Assembly: GCA_002412555.1 (NCBI GenBank)
Contig: DHVH01000242.1
Coordinates: forward strand, 1 to 5,933
DNA: 5,933 nt
DNA from: Marinilabiliaceae bacterium UBA5213
Lineage (GTDB): Bacteria; Bacteroidota; Bacteroidia; Bacteroidales; Marinilabiliaceae
Direction of reading: 5' to 3'
The notes beneath the pieces are model-generated. The model did no database searches, was not told the DNA's origin, and saw nothing but the letters and a program-made list of their open reading frames with translations. A program made the translations under genes and the position numbers. This document shows, piece by piece, positions 1 to 5,933 of the stretch; positions within the stretch are counted from its first letter, which is position 1, and each line of letters starts with the position of its first letter.

Positions 1-202
1 GGTGTAAGTGGTTGATTTAACGAGTATGTTGCAATATTTGATATGTCTGGTTGTTGGTGGGGGCGGGCTTGCATGTTGAGCGTTTTTATGGTTAGAGGGG
101 GATGAATGTAATGAAAAATTGTTCGTGTTTAGTGTATTCTGGTATTATGTTTTTCGCATCTAATATTTAATCCAAGAAAGGATGGGGCTTATTTGATTTT
201 TT

Positions 203-237
203 GGGACTTTGGGCACAACTTCGTTAGCCTGAGTCCC
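203..237. repeat. Imperfect 35-nt inverted repeat (hairpin) downstream of the recombinase
   Basis: The outer arms GGGACT (203-208) and AGTCCC (232-237) are perfectly complementary. Inside them GGC (212-214) can pair with GCC (227-229), and AAC (217-219) with GTT (223-225), leaving a TTC triloop. The left arm has two more bases than the right, so the folded strand carries asymmetric bulges. It is not an intrinsic terminator: the T-run at 195-202 lies before the hairpin on the plus strand, and on the minus strand the hairpin is followed by A residues. It lies about 95 bp beyond the recombinase stop codon. Its role is unknown; a structured RNA 3' end or a recombination site are both possible. 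Confidence 0.45.
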
Positions 238-266
238 ATGACGCAGGGGATAATTAGATAAGGATC

Positions 267-286
267 AGTGCATTTATCTGGGCACT
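267..286. repeat. Short inverted repeat AGTGC/GCACT
   Basis: AGTGC (267-271) and GCACT (282-286) flank a 10-nt spacer. No T-tract follows on either strand, so this is not a good terminator. The bases from 280 (GGGCACTCTTGTTA) resemble those from 211 (GGGCACAACTTCGTTA), so this segment and the preceding hairpin share an imperfect direct repeat about 69 bp apart. A five-base arm is short and could be chance. Confidence 0.25.
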
Positions 287-331
287 CTTGTTATTCGGGC
301 GGTGACATTTTCGACAGCTTTTTTGTTCTGG

Positions 332-2470
332 TTAGGGTGGACTATGGTTTCTGTTGGCTGTGAAGCCGGTTTGAGCTACCATGCGGTCGAAGGGGCTAAC
401 TACGGTGAGCAGGGCGTCGCTTATGATGTGGGTGTAACGTTCGGTGGTTTTGATGCTTTTGTGGCCGAGTAGTTCCTGGACGTAGCGGATGTCTTTACCG
501 TCTTCGAGTAGATGGGTGGCGAAGCTGTGGCGCAGCATGTGCATGTGGACTGAGCGCTGGATGCCGGCGGATTTGGCCATTTTTTTGAGGGTGAGGGACA
601 TGCTGGTGGTGCTGTATTTTGTGCCGGGCTGGCGGCCTTCAAAGACATATATTTTGGGCTTGTGCTCGGCCAAATAGGTTTTGAGCATGGCATGCAGGTG
701 CATTGAAAACAGGGAGTAGCGGTCGCGCTTTCCCTTGCCGTCCTTAATAAATAAACGGTTACGCTTTAAATCAATATCTGCCAGTCGCAGGTTCTGAATT
801 TCCTGTCGCCGCAAACCTGCAGAATACCCAAGCGCTATTAATAATTTGTGCTTTGAATTATCGGTGGTACCCAGCATGGTGGCTATTTCGGACTGGTTGA
901 AATAATCGGGCAAATGGAAGCCTTTGCGAGGCCGCATTACATGCTTGGGCGACAGGGTATGGCCGTGAATTTTTTCGAAGAAAAATTTGAAACTGCTGAC
1001 CAGGTTGTCCTGATGGGCCGCTGATTTTTCGCGATGCAATATCATGTAATCCCGGATGTCTTCATCGCTGATCAAGGCAGGATGCTTGTAGTTGAAATAT
1101 TTTAAAAACTTCATGAAAGCGCCAAGGTACATGGCCCGGGTTCTGAGACTAAGATCGGTCCGTTTCAGTATCTGTTCATACTGTTTTCGATAGATTTCCT
1201 CCATCCGGTAATGGGCCAAAATTCGGTAGAGCTTGCCCTTTAGGGTGGCCACGCTATGGGCTTCACCATGGTTCTCAATAAGATGGGTGGCCAAATTATA
1301 TTTATTGTGGCATTCTTCTACCAGGGCTTTGAAATAGTGGATGGCTTCTACGTCGTTGCCAGGCATGCGGTACTGACTGTCAAAAATAGCAGAAGCGTCT
1401 TTAGGCAGATCACAGATCTCACTCAGCCTGATGTTGGCATGATAGACCAGAAACAGAAGCAGCCTGTCGCCCGGTGAATCAATACCCTCAATTAATGCTT
1501 TAAGGTCGTCAAATGGCAGGTGGAGTATAGAAAACCTGACCTTCCTGTTACCTGCCAGGGCAAAAAACATCTTGTCGCGCCCCAGCGTGCGCTCATAGTA
1601 AAATTTAATGGCTGCAATGGTCTGCTTAAGTGCTGTGGGATGTATTTGCGCTGCTTGCGCTTTTAGATAATTCAAAAGATCATGGTAACTCAAGGCATTA
1701 ATGCCTGAATCGGGGTGGTGCGACAAAAATCTTTTGAAGCACTCCATATATATGTCGCAGGTTCTCGGACTCATGCGTTTCAAAATCAGAGATTCTGAAT
1801 AGGCTTTTAAGATGGGGTCGAAGCTTGACGGAAGCTTGATAGCTTGTGACTGTCGTTGTGACTTTGAGGCGTTCAAGTCGGTGGACATCGCTTGTGAAAC
1901 AAACTTTTTTTCTATATTAAAACCTTTGGTTTTAATAATTTCCACAACTTGCCTGTATAGCTCATTCTTTCCTGTAAAAACCCAGTTTTTCTGCTTAGAC
2001 AGCCACATGCCCTCTTTCATTTTGTTGAAAGTGCTAAACAAATCCGGGTTGTAACCATGATCCACGTAAAACCGGCGCTTGGCTGTGTCAATTTTTAGGA
2101 GAACAGTCGTTTGCTCAGAAGATGAGGGTTGCTTAGATAACAATACCTGCTCTTCTGCTGAAAATGGTCCTTCTACTTGTTGCCCGGGAATTTGTGAAGA
2201 TGGGATGATTGGGAGTATAACAGTTGTCAATTCGATAGTATCCGGAAATACAAATTCCAAATCACTGATAAAACTATAATGCTGAGGGGCCCATTGGTGA
2301 TAATCCTCGCGATAAGGAATGTGCCACAGACCCTTGGATTGGCTGTAAAGTCCTTCGGGAAGATTTCTGGCGATTATATCATAATCATTGCCCGGAATAT
2401 ACCGATCCATCTCAAGCGCTATGCGCTTTTTCTCGCGATGAACGATAGGGTATATTTTCAATTGGGCCAT
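332..2470 (-). CDS. Double-module tyrosine recombinase (site-specific integrase) with HARP-like N-terminal repeats
   Basis: Tyrosine recombinases cut and rejoin DNA through a covalent phosphotyrosine. The complete C-terminal catalytic domain (about 515-685) has the full set of active-site residues: R554 in GLRRQE, K579 in the beta-hairpin GKGKRDR, H644 and R647 in HMLR, H670 in LLGH and Y679 in ERYTH. A core-binding helical domain precedes it (about 425-505). Upstream lies a second, divergent copy: a core-binding domain (about 217-297) and the start of a catalytic domain (about 313-358) that keeps R348 in NIRLSE but then stops resembling the family. At the N-terminus two related repeats (about 3-70 and 122-187) resemble the HARP domain of SMARCAL1-type annealing helicases: a basic start, an aromatic Y-P motif and a late W. 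The protein of 712 residues is about double the usual 300-400. The ATG at 2468-2470 is the first start in frame and begins directly on the repeat. The last 131 codons have distinct codon use. Activity as a recombinase is well supported; the target site and biological role are unknown. Confidence 0.88.
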   Translation of the reverse strand: MAQLKIYPIVHREKKRIALEMDRYIPGNDYDIIARNLPEGLYSQSKGLWHIPYREDYHQWAPQHYSFISDLEFVFPDTIELTTVILPIIPSSQIPGQQVEGPFSAEEQVLLSKQPSSSEQTTVLLKIDTAKRRFYVDHGYNPDLFSTFNKMKEGMWLSKQKNWVFTGKNELYRQVVEIIKTKGFNIEKKFVSQAMSTDLNASKSQRQSQAIKLPSSFDPILKAYSESLILKRMSPRTCDIYMECFKRFLSHHPDSGINALSYHDLLNYLKAQAAQIHPTALKQTIAAIKFYYERTLGRDKMFFALAGNRKVRFSILHLPFDDLKALIEGIDSPGDRLLLFLVYHANIRLSEICDLPKDASAIFDSQYRMPGNDVEAIHYFKALVEECHNKYNLATHLIENHGEAHSVATLKGKLYRILAHYRMEEIYRKQYEQILKRTDLSLRTRAMYLGAFMKFLKYFNYKHPALISDEDIRDYMILHREKSAAHQDNLVSSFKFFFEKIHGHTLSPKHVMRPRKGFHLPDYFNQSEIATMLGTTDNSKHKLLIALGYSAGLRRQEIQNLRLADIDLKRNRLFIKDGKGKRDRYSLFSMHLHAMLKTYLAEHKPKIYVFEGRQPGTKYSTTSMSLTLKKMAKSAGIQRSVHMHMLRHSFATHLLEDGKDIRYVQELLGHKSIKTTERYTHIISDALLTVVSPFDRMVAQTGFTANRNHSPP

Positions 2471-2500
2471 ACCTAAGTGGGGTTGAGGAAAACGCCAAGT

Positions 2501-2514
2501 ATTAACTTGTTAAT
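2501..2514. repeat. Perfect 14-bp palindrome ATTAAC-TT-GTTAAT upstream of the recombinase
   Basis: ATTAAC (2501-2506) and GTTAAT (2509-2514) are exact reverse complements separated by TT. The palindrome lies 31-44 bp before the recombinase start codon, just downstream of the proposed -7 element and so about where transcription would begin. Another ATTAAC occurs at 2541-2546 between the two proposed promoter elements. A dimeric repressor site, possibly autoregulatory, or a recombinase binding site would both fit. AT-rich palindromes of this size can also arise by chance. Confidence 0.4.
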
Positions 2515-2520
2515 GCAAGC

Positions 2521-2552
2521 CAAAATAGACAAAAAAAACAATTAACCCAAAA
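2521..2552 (-). promoter_or_regulatory. Possible Bacteroidota-type promoter for the recombinase
   Basis: Read on the minus strand, TTTTG (2548-2552) is followed after 20 nt by TATTTTG (2521-2527). Bacteroidota sigma-ABfr promoters have a TTTG-like -33 element and a -7 element of TAnnTTTG about 19-21 nt apart. The -7 match here is one base short between TA and TTTG, so it is imperfect. The implied leader is about 45 nt and has no Shine-Dalgarno sequence before the ATG, which is usual in this phylum. Confidence 0.35.
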
Positions 2553-2845
2553 TGTTTAAAAGCATAAATTCAGATATAGCGGATTTCTGTTGTGACGGTG
2601 GGACAAAGACAATTGGCTAATGGGAAGAAATGAAATTTGAACCGCTAAGCACAGCATCTCTTTGAGTCGTTGAGTAGTGCGGAAGTCAAGTTATGATCCT
2701 GCCATGAAGCAATGCAGCCTCTGGAAGATAAAAACCGATCATCCTTGTGGCTTAGTCGTTATAGTCCCAGGAAAAAACCCAATACAAGGCTGGGAAAGGA
2801 ATAACGATTTTCATTTTGGAAGAAAGCAGTACGAAATAAATTATA

Positions 2846-2880
2846 AAAAAGGGATTGCCCGCATTAGGCAATCCCTTTTT
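2846..2880 (-). terminator. Intrinsic terminator of the mutAB operon
   Basis: A perfect GC-containing stem (GGGATTGCC at 2851-2859 with GGCAATCCC at 2867-2875) closes a 7-nt loop, and A5/T5 tracts extend the pairing on both sides to 14 bp. On the minus strand the stem is followed by six T residues. It starts 20 nt after the mutB stop codon. The symmetric A and T tracts mean it could also stop plus-strand transcription. Confidence 0.92.
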
Positions 2881-2900
2881 CCTTTATCTGGATAACAATC

Positions 2901-5054
2901 TTATGCTTCACGCATCTGAATCAACAGACTCAAAATATCAACGCCTGCTTGTGCAACGGAGGTACCGGGACCAAAAATCCCAACCACACCGCAATCGTAC
3001 AGGTACTGGTAATCCTGGTGAGGAATAACTCCTCCGGCGATGACCATGATGTCTTCGCGGCCCAGTTTTTTGAGCTCTTCGATGACTTGGGGAACAAGGG
3101 TCTTGTGACCGGCAGCCAGGGAAGAAACGCCTAATACATGCACATCGTTTTCAACGGCCTGTTTGGCAGCTTCGGCGGGCGTCTGGAACAAAGGGCCCAT
3201 ATCCACATCAAAACCTATGTCGGCATAACCGGTGGCTACCACTTTGGCGCCGCGGTCGTGACCATCCTGACCCATTTTGGCGATCATAATTCGGGGCTGA
3301 CGGCCTTCTACCTCAGCAAACTGACGGGCCAGCGACTGTGCCTTTTCAAACACGCTGTCGTCACCAGCCTCTGAAGAATAAACTCCACTTATTGAACGTA
3401 TCACAGCTTTATATCTTCCTACAACCGTTTCACATGCATAAGAAATCTCACCCAATGAAGCGCGCTTTTGAGCAGCATCCACAGCCAACTCCAGCAGGTT
3501 GCCCTTGCCGGTCTCCACACATTTGGTGATGGCCTTCAAGGCAGCTTGTACTTCTGCTTCGTTGCGCTCAGCTCTCAGTTTTTTCAGGCGCTCGATTTGT
3601 GACTTGCGGACCGCCGTATTATCGATGTCCAGGATGTCGATGGGATCTTCTTTTTCCAAGCGGAAACGGTTGGTACCCACAATCACCTGCTTGCCACTGT
3701 CAATTTTAGCCTGCGTACGGGCGGCAGCCTCTTCGATTTTCATTTTGGGCAATCCGGTTTCGATGGCTTTTGCCATACCGCCCATTTCTTCCACTTCCTC
3801 GATCAAAGCCCAGGCCTTTTCGGCCAGTTCTTTGGTCAGCAACTCCACATAATACGATCCGGCCCAGGGATCCACACCGCGACAAATCTGGGTTTCTTCC
3901 TGTAGATAAATCTGGGTGTTACGGGCAATACGTGCGGAGAAATCAGTGGGCAAAGCAATCGCCTCATCCAAAGCGTTGGTGTGCAAGGATTGGGTATGTC
4001 CCAAAGTCGCCGCCATAGCCTCAATGCAAGTACGACCCACATTGTTGAAGGGATCCTGCTCGGTGAGCGACCACCCCGAAGTCTGCGAGTGGGTACGCAG
4101 CGCCAGTGACTTGGCGTTCTTAGGATTGAATTTATTCACAATCTTGGCCCACAGCATACGCCCGGCCCGCATCTTGGCAATTTCCATGAAGTGGTTCATG
4201 CCCACGGCCCAGAAGAAGGACAAACGCGGTGCAAAAGAATCCACACTCATGCCGGCGTTCACACCTGCACGCAGGTACTCCAGACCATCGGCCAGGGTAT
4301 AAGCCAGTTCAATGTCAGCCGTCGCCCCAGCCTCTTGCATATGGTAGCCCGAGATGGAGATACTGTTGAACTTAGGCATGTTCTTAGAGGTGTACTCAAA
4401 GATGTCGGCAATTACCTTCATCGAAAATTCCGGCGGATAAATATAGGTGTTACGCACCATAAATTCCTTCAGAATGTCGTTCTGAATGGTACCTGCCATG
4501 TCTTCCAGCTTGCATCCCTGCTCGAGTCCGGCCACAATATAAAAAGCCAAAACTGGCAATACAGCACCGTTCATGGTCATGGAGACAGACATTTTATCCA
4601 AGGGAATACCATCGAACAAAACTTTCATATCCAGAATGGAGTCGATGGCCACACCGGCCTTACCCACATCACCCACAACGCGCTCGTGATCAGAATCGTA
4701 ACCGCGGTGTGTGGCCAGGTCAAAGGCTACTGAAAGACCTTTTTGACCGGCTGCCAGGTTGCGGCGGTAAAAGGCGTTAGACTCTTCAGCGGTGGAAAAT
4801 CCGGCATACTGACGGATGGTCCATGGACGCATGGCGTACATACCCGAATAAGGTCCACGCAGATAAGGAGGCAAACCTGCAGCATAGTTCAAATGCTCCA
4901 TGCCGGCCAAATCCTCTTTGGTGTAAACAGGCTTAACGGGGATACGCTCTGGCGTAACCCAATCTTTTTTAATCCCGTTTTTCTTGGCCCAGTCAGCAGC
5001 ATTAGCGCCACAAGGCTCTTTTTGAAAGGATATTTTTGAAAAATCCGGTTTCAT
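2901..5054 (-). CDS. mutB: Methylmalonyl-CoA mutase large (catalytic, B12-binding) subunit
   Basis: MutB is the catalytic alpha subunit of the cytoplasmic MutAB heterodimer, which uses adenosylcobalamin to interconvert (R)-methylmalonyl-CoA and succinyl-CoA. The 717-residue length matches the family. The N-terminal TIM-barrel substrate domain covers about 60-400 and includes RPWTIRQYAGF (Y83), R201 and the SGYHMQE motif (H238). By a constant offset of six these match Tyr89, Arg207 and His244 of the Propionibacterium shermanii enzyme. Y83 and R201 favour methylmalonyl-CoA over isobutyryl-CoA as substrate. The C-terminal cobalamin domain (about 587-717) has the DxHxxG motif with D597, H599 as the lower cobalt ligand, and G602, plus K593; GGVIP and GPGT follow. 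The ATG at 5052-5054 is preceded by an A-rich leader without a Shine-Dalgarno sequence. The gene follows mutA in the same direction after 46 nt and ends at a strong terminator. No meaB-type chaperone gene follows. No key residue is missing. Confidence 0.97.
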   Translation of the reverse strand: MKPDFSKISFQKEPCGANAADWAKKNGIKKDWVTPERIPVKPVYTKEDLAGMEHLNYAAGLPPYLRGPYSGMYAMRPWTIRQYAGFSTAEESNAFYRRNLAAGQKGLSVAFDLATHRGYDSDHERVVGDVGKAGVAIDSILDMKVLFDGIPLDKMSVSMTMNGAVLPVLAFYIVAGLEQGCKLEDMAGTIQNDILKEFMVRNTYIYPPEFSMKVIADIFEYTSKNMPKFNSISISGYHMQEAGATADIELAYTLADGLEYLRAGVNAGMSVDSFAPRLSFFWAVGMNHFMEIAKMRAGRMLWAKIVNKFNPKNAKSLALRTHSQTSGWSLTEQDPFNNVGRTCIEAMAATLGHTQSLHTNALDEAIALPTDFSARIARNTQIYLQEETQICRGVDPWAGSYYVELLTKELAEKAWALIEEVEEMGGMAKAIETGLPKMKIEEAAARTQAKIDSGKQVIVGTNRFRLEKEDPIDILDIDNTAVRKSQIERLKKLRAERNEAEVQAALKAITKCVETGKGNLLELAVDAAQKRASLGEISYACETVVGRYKAVIRSISGVYSSEAGDDSVFEKAQSLARQFAEVEGRQPRIMIAKMGQDGHDRGAKVVATGYADIGFDVDMGPLFQTPAEAAKQAVENDVHVLGVSSLAAGHKTLVPQVIEELKKLGREDIMVIAGGVIPHQDYQYLYDCGVVGIFGPGTSVAQAGVDILSLLIQMREA

Positions 5055-5070
5055 ATTATTTTCTTTTTTT

Positions 5071-5095
5071 CGCTGAGGGTTTGAACCCGTTAGCG
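5071..5095. repeat. Hairpin in the mutA-mutB intercistronic gap
   Basis: CGCT (5071-5074) pairs with AGCG (5092-5095), and GGGTT (5077-5081) with AACCC (5084-5088), with a small internal loop between the two stems. In the mutAB mRNA this hairpin lies 6-30 nt after the mutA stop codon and about 16 nt before the mutB start, followed by an A-rich, probably unstructured stretch. It is not a terminator in the operon's direction, because A residues rather than U residues follow it. It could shape mRNA stability or isolate the mutB start. Confidence 0.5.
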
Positions 5096-5100
5096 ATTAA

Positions 5101-5933
5101 CTAAACTCCTAAAACATTATTAAACCCTTGCAGTGTCTCTAACACGTTGCTGCGGACATGCACAAAATGCGCGATGCCTTTGGACTTTAACTCGTCCATA
5201 CAAGCAGGGGCACCGGCAACGACAAACTGGGCCTTGCCGTTGAGTTTTTCAAAGGCTGCAGGCGCAGCATTTGTGTATTCATCGTCGGAAGAACACAACA
5301 CAACAATATCGGCTTTGGCTTTCAATGCGGCATCAACACCTTCTTCAACAGTAGCAAAACCCAGGTTATCGATGATTTCGTAACCGGCACAGCCGAAGAA
5401 GTTGGCAGAGAACTGAGAACGGGCCAAACGCATGGCCAGATTGCCATAGGTCAGCATGAATACTTTGGGACGTTTAGCAGATTTTTCAGTCGCTAAGCGC
5501 AAGGCCTCAAAGGCCTCTGCGCCTCTGAAAAGCTGAATGGGCTCCACATCGCCAACCTCGGCTTTGGGACGGCTAACCACCGCTGCCTCAATGGCATCGG
5601 CCATGGTTTCTGCCGCATTGGGATACTGATTGGTACCCAGGAATATTTCTTTGCGACTGGCAAAAGCCTTTGATTTCTCAGTGGCTGAAGCTTTAATCTG
5701 AGCTTGAATGGTTCCGGCTTTCAAAGCACTTAAGTAACCACCCTTTTCCTCTATCTCCACAAAAAGTTTCCAGGCCTCACGGGCGATGCTATCGGTCAAA
5801 TTTTCGATGTAATAACTACCAGCACCCGGATCCACGATCATACTCAGGTAAGACTCTTCCTTCAGCAGCAACTGTTGGTTGCGGGCAATGCGCTCGCTAA
5901 AGTCGTTGGGCGTGCGGAAAACCTTGTCAAAAG
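5101..5933 (-). CDS. mutA: Methylmalonyl-CoA mutase small subunit, N-terminus cut by window edge
   Basis: MutA is the non-catalytic beta subunit that pairs with MutB. Only the C-terminal 276 codons are here; family members have about 600-640 residues, so roughly the first half lies beyond the right edge. The open frame continues to 5932 without interruption. The visible part begins with a PNDFSERIARN segment (about 8-18 of the fragment) and has VDPGAGSYYIE (33-43), both typical of the end of the mutase barrel domain. The cobalamin-like fold follows (about 156-276), but where MutB has DGHDRG it has YGNLAMRLAR (162-171), so the cobalt-ligand histidine is absent. This is normal for MutA. FFGCAGYE follows (178-185). 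It ends with TAG at 5101-5103, 46 nt before mutB. The TTG at 5869-5871 is an internal leucine codon and not a start. Confidence 0.95.
   Translation of the reverse strand, partial: FDKVFRTPNDFSERIARNQQLLLKEESYLSMIVDPGAGSYYIENLTDSIAREAWKLFVEIEEKGGYLSALKAGTIQAQIKASATEKSKAFASRKEIFLGTNQYPNAAETMADAIEAAVVSRPKAEVGDVEPIQLFRGAEAFEALRLATEKSAKRPKVFMLTYGNLAMRLARSQFSANFFGCAGYEIIDNLGFATVEEGVDAALKAKADIVVLCSSDDEYTNAAPAAFEKLNGKAQFVVAGAPACMDELKSKGIAHFVHVRSNVLETLQGFNNVLGV

Larger units (their letters stand above)
1..331. other. Non-coding left flank, G/T-rich, with two inverted repeats
   Basis: I find no convincing coding sequence here on either strand. It lies downstream of the recombinase gene. The plus strand is rich in G and T (for example around 48-70 and 93-102). 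The only structure I can support is a pair of inverted repeats at 203-237 and 267-286, described separately. No intrinsic terminator with a proper T-tract is visible for the recombinase, and no tRNA-like cloverleaf. A gene may begin beyond the left edge. Confidence 0.6.
2471..2900. other. Intergenic region between recombinase and mutB
   Basis: This stretch separates the two minus-strand transcription units. Its right end holds the mutB terminator and its left end a possible promoter and palindrome for the recombinase. The bases from about 2560 to 2840 contain no gene I can support. A 72-codon plus-strand frame (2677-2895) exists, but it begins with GTG, runs straight through the terminator stem and resembles nothing I recognise with confidence. 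Confidence 0.6.

Noticed and set aside
203..237. Intrinsic terminator for the recombinase
   Set aside because: The hairpin has no T-tract after it on either strand; the T-run at 195-202 is on the wrong side for plus-strand transcription and becomes A on the minus strand.
203..300. Integron attC site or array
   Set aside because: The AAC/GTT pairs lie at the hairpin tip rather than at its ends, the length is too short, and there are no repeated cassettes.
332..2470. Two adjacent recombinase genes or a frameshifted pair
   Set aside because: The frame is continuous from the ATG at 2470 to the TAA at 332, with no stop or frame change between the two modules.
2598..2624. Inverted partner of the TTAGCC...GTCCC segment near 224-237, as element ends around the recombinase
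   Set aside because: Only about 12 scattered bases match and the spacing differs (10 against 3 bases), which is within what chance allows.
2677..2895. Plus-strand 72-codon open frame, with a GKNPIQGWE segment faintly like the tail of MazE-type antitoxins
   Set aside because: It starts with GTG, has no ribosome-site or promoter support, continues through both arms of the mutB terminator, and has no toxin-like partner next to it. The resemblance is a few residues only.
4191..4733. Plus-strand 180-codon open frame opposite mutB
   Set aside because: It lies wholly antisense to a well conserved region of mutB and its translation has no recognisable domain; the same holds for the other plus-strand frames at 2949-5039.
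5869..5871. TTG as the start of a short 256-residue protein
   Set aside because: The frame stays open to the window edge and the upstream residues (FRTPNDFSERIARN) match MutA, so this is an internal leucine.
1..5933. CRISPR array, tRNA or rRNA gene, riboswitch
   Set aside because: I saw no regularly spaced repeats, no cloverleaf or rRNA motifs, and the true mutA leader, where a cobalamin riboswitch might lie, is outside the window.

Overview
The window looks like chromosomal DNA of a Bacteroidota bacterium, possibly near the Marinilabiliales; the order is a guess. The reasons are the split MutA/MutB methylmalonyl-CoA mutase typical of propionate-forming Bacteroidota, A-rich leaders without a Shine-Dalgarno sequence, a possible Bacteroidota-type promoter, and a stand-alone tyrosine recombinase of a kind I associate with this phylum. 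All three genes lie on the minus strand, so transcription runs from right to left.

Right part (about 2900-5933): a mutA-mutB operon. The mutA gene is cut by the right window edge, so only its last 276 codons are present. It is followed after 46 nt by a complete mutB of 717 codons with every expected catalytic and B12-binding residue. A strong intrinsic terminator follows the mutB stop. Together the two proteins form the adenosylcobalamin-dependent heterodimer that interconverts succinyl-CoA and methylmalonyl-CoA, as in propionate metabolism.

Middle (2471-2900): a 430-bp intergenic region with the mutB terminator at its right end and, at its left end, a possible promoter and a perfect 14-bp palindrome in front of the recombinase gene. 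I see no credible gene in between.

Left part (332-2470): one 712-codon tyrosine recombinase gene, about twice the usual length. It appears to be built from duplicated parts: two HARP-like N-terminal repeats, two core-binding domains, one catalytic domain truncated after its first conserved arginine, and one complete catalytic domain (R554, K579, H644, R647, H670, Y679). Its last ~131 codons use C-ending codons far more than the rest of the gene, which suggests a mosaic origin. The remaining 331 bp at the left edge are non-coding as far as I can see, G/T-rich, and contain two inverted repeats that are not terminators.

The mutAB operon is ordinary. The unusual item is the double-module recombinase with its flanking sites. 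No cargo genes, phage genes or other mobile-element genes are visible, so any 'system' would rest on this protein and sequences outside the window.
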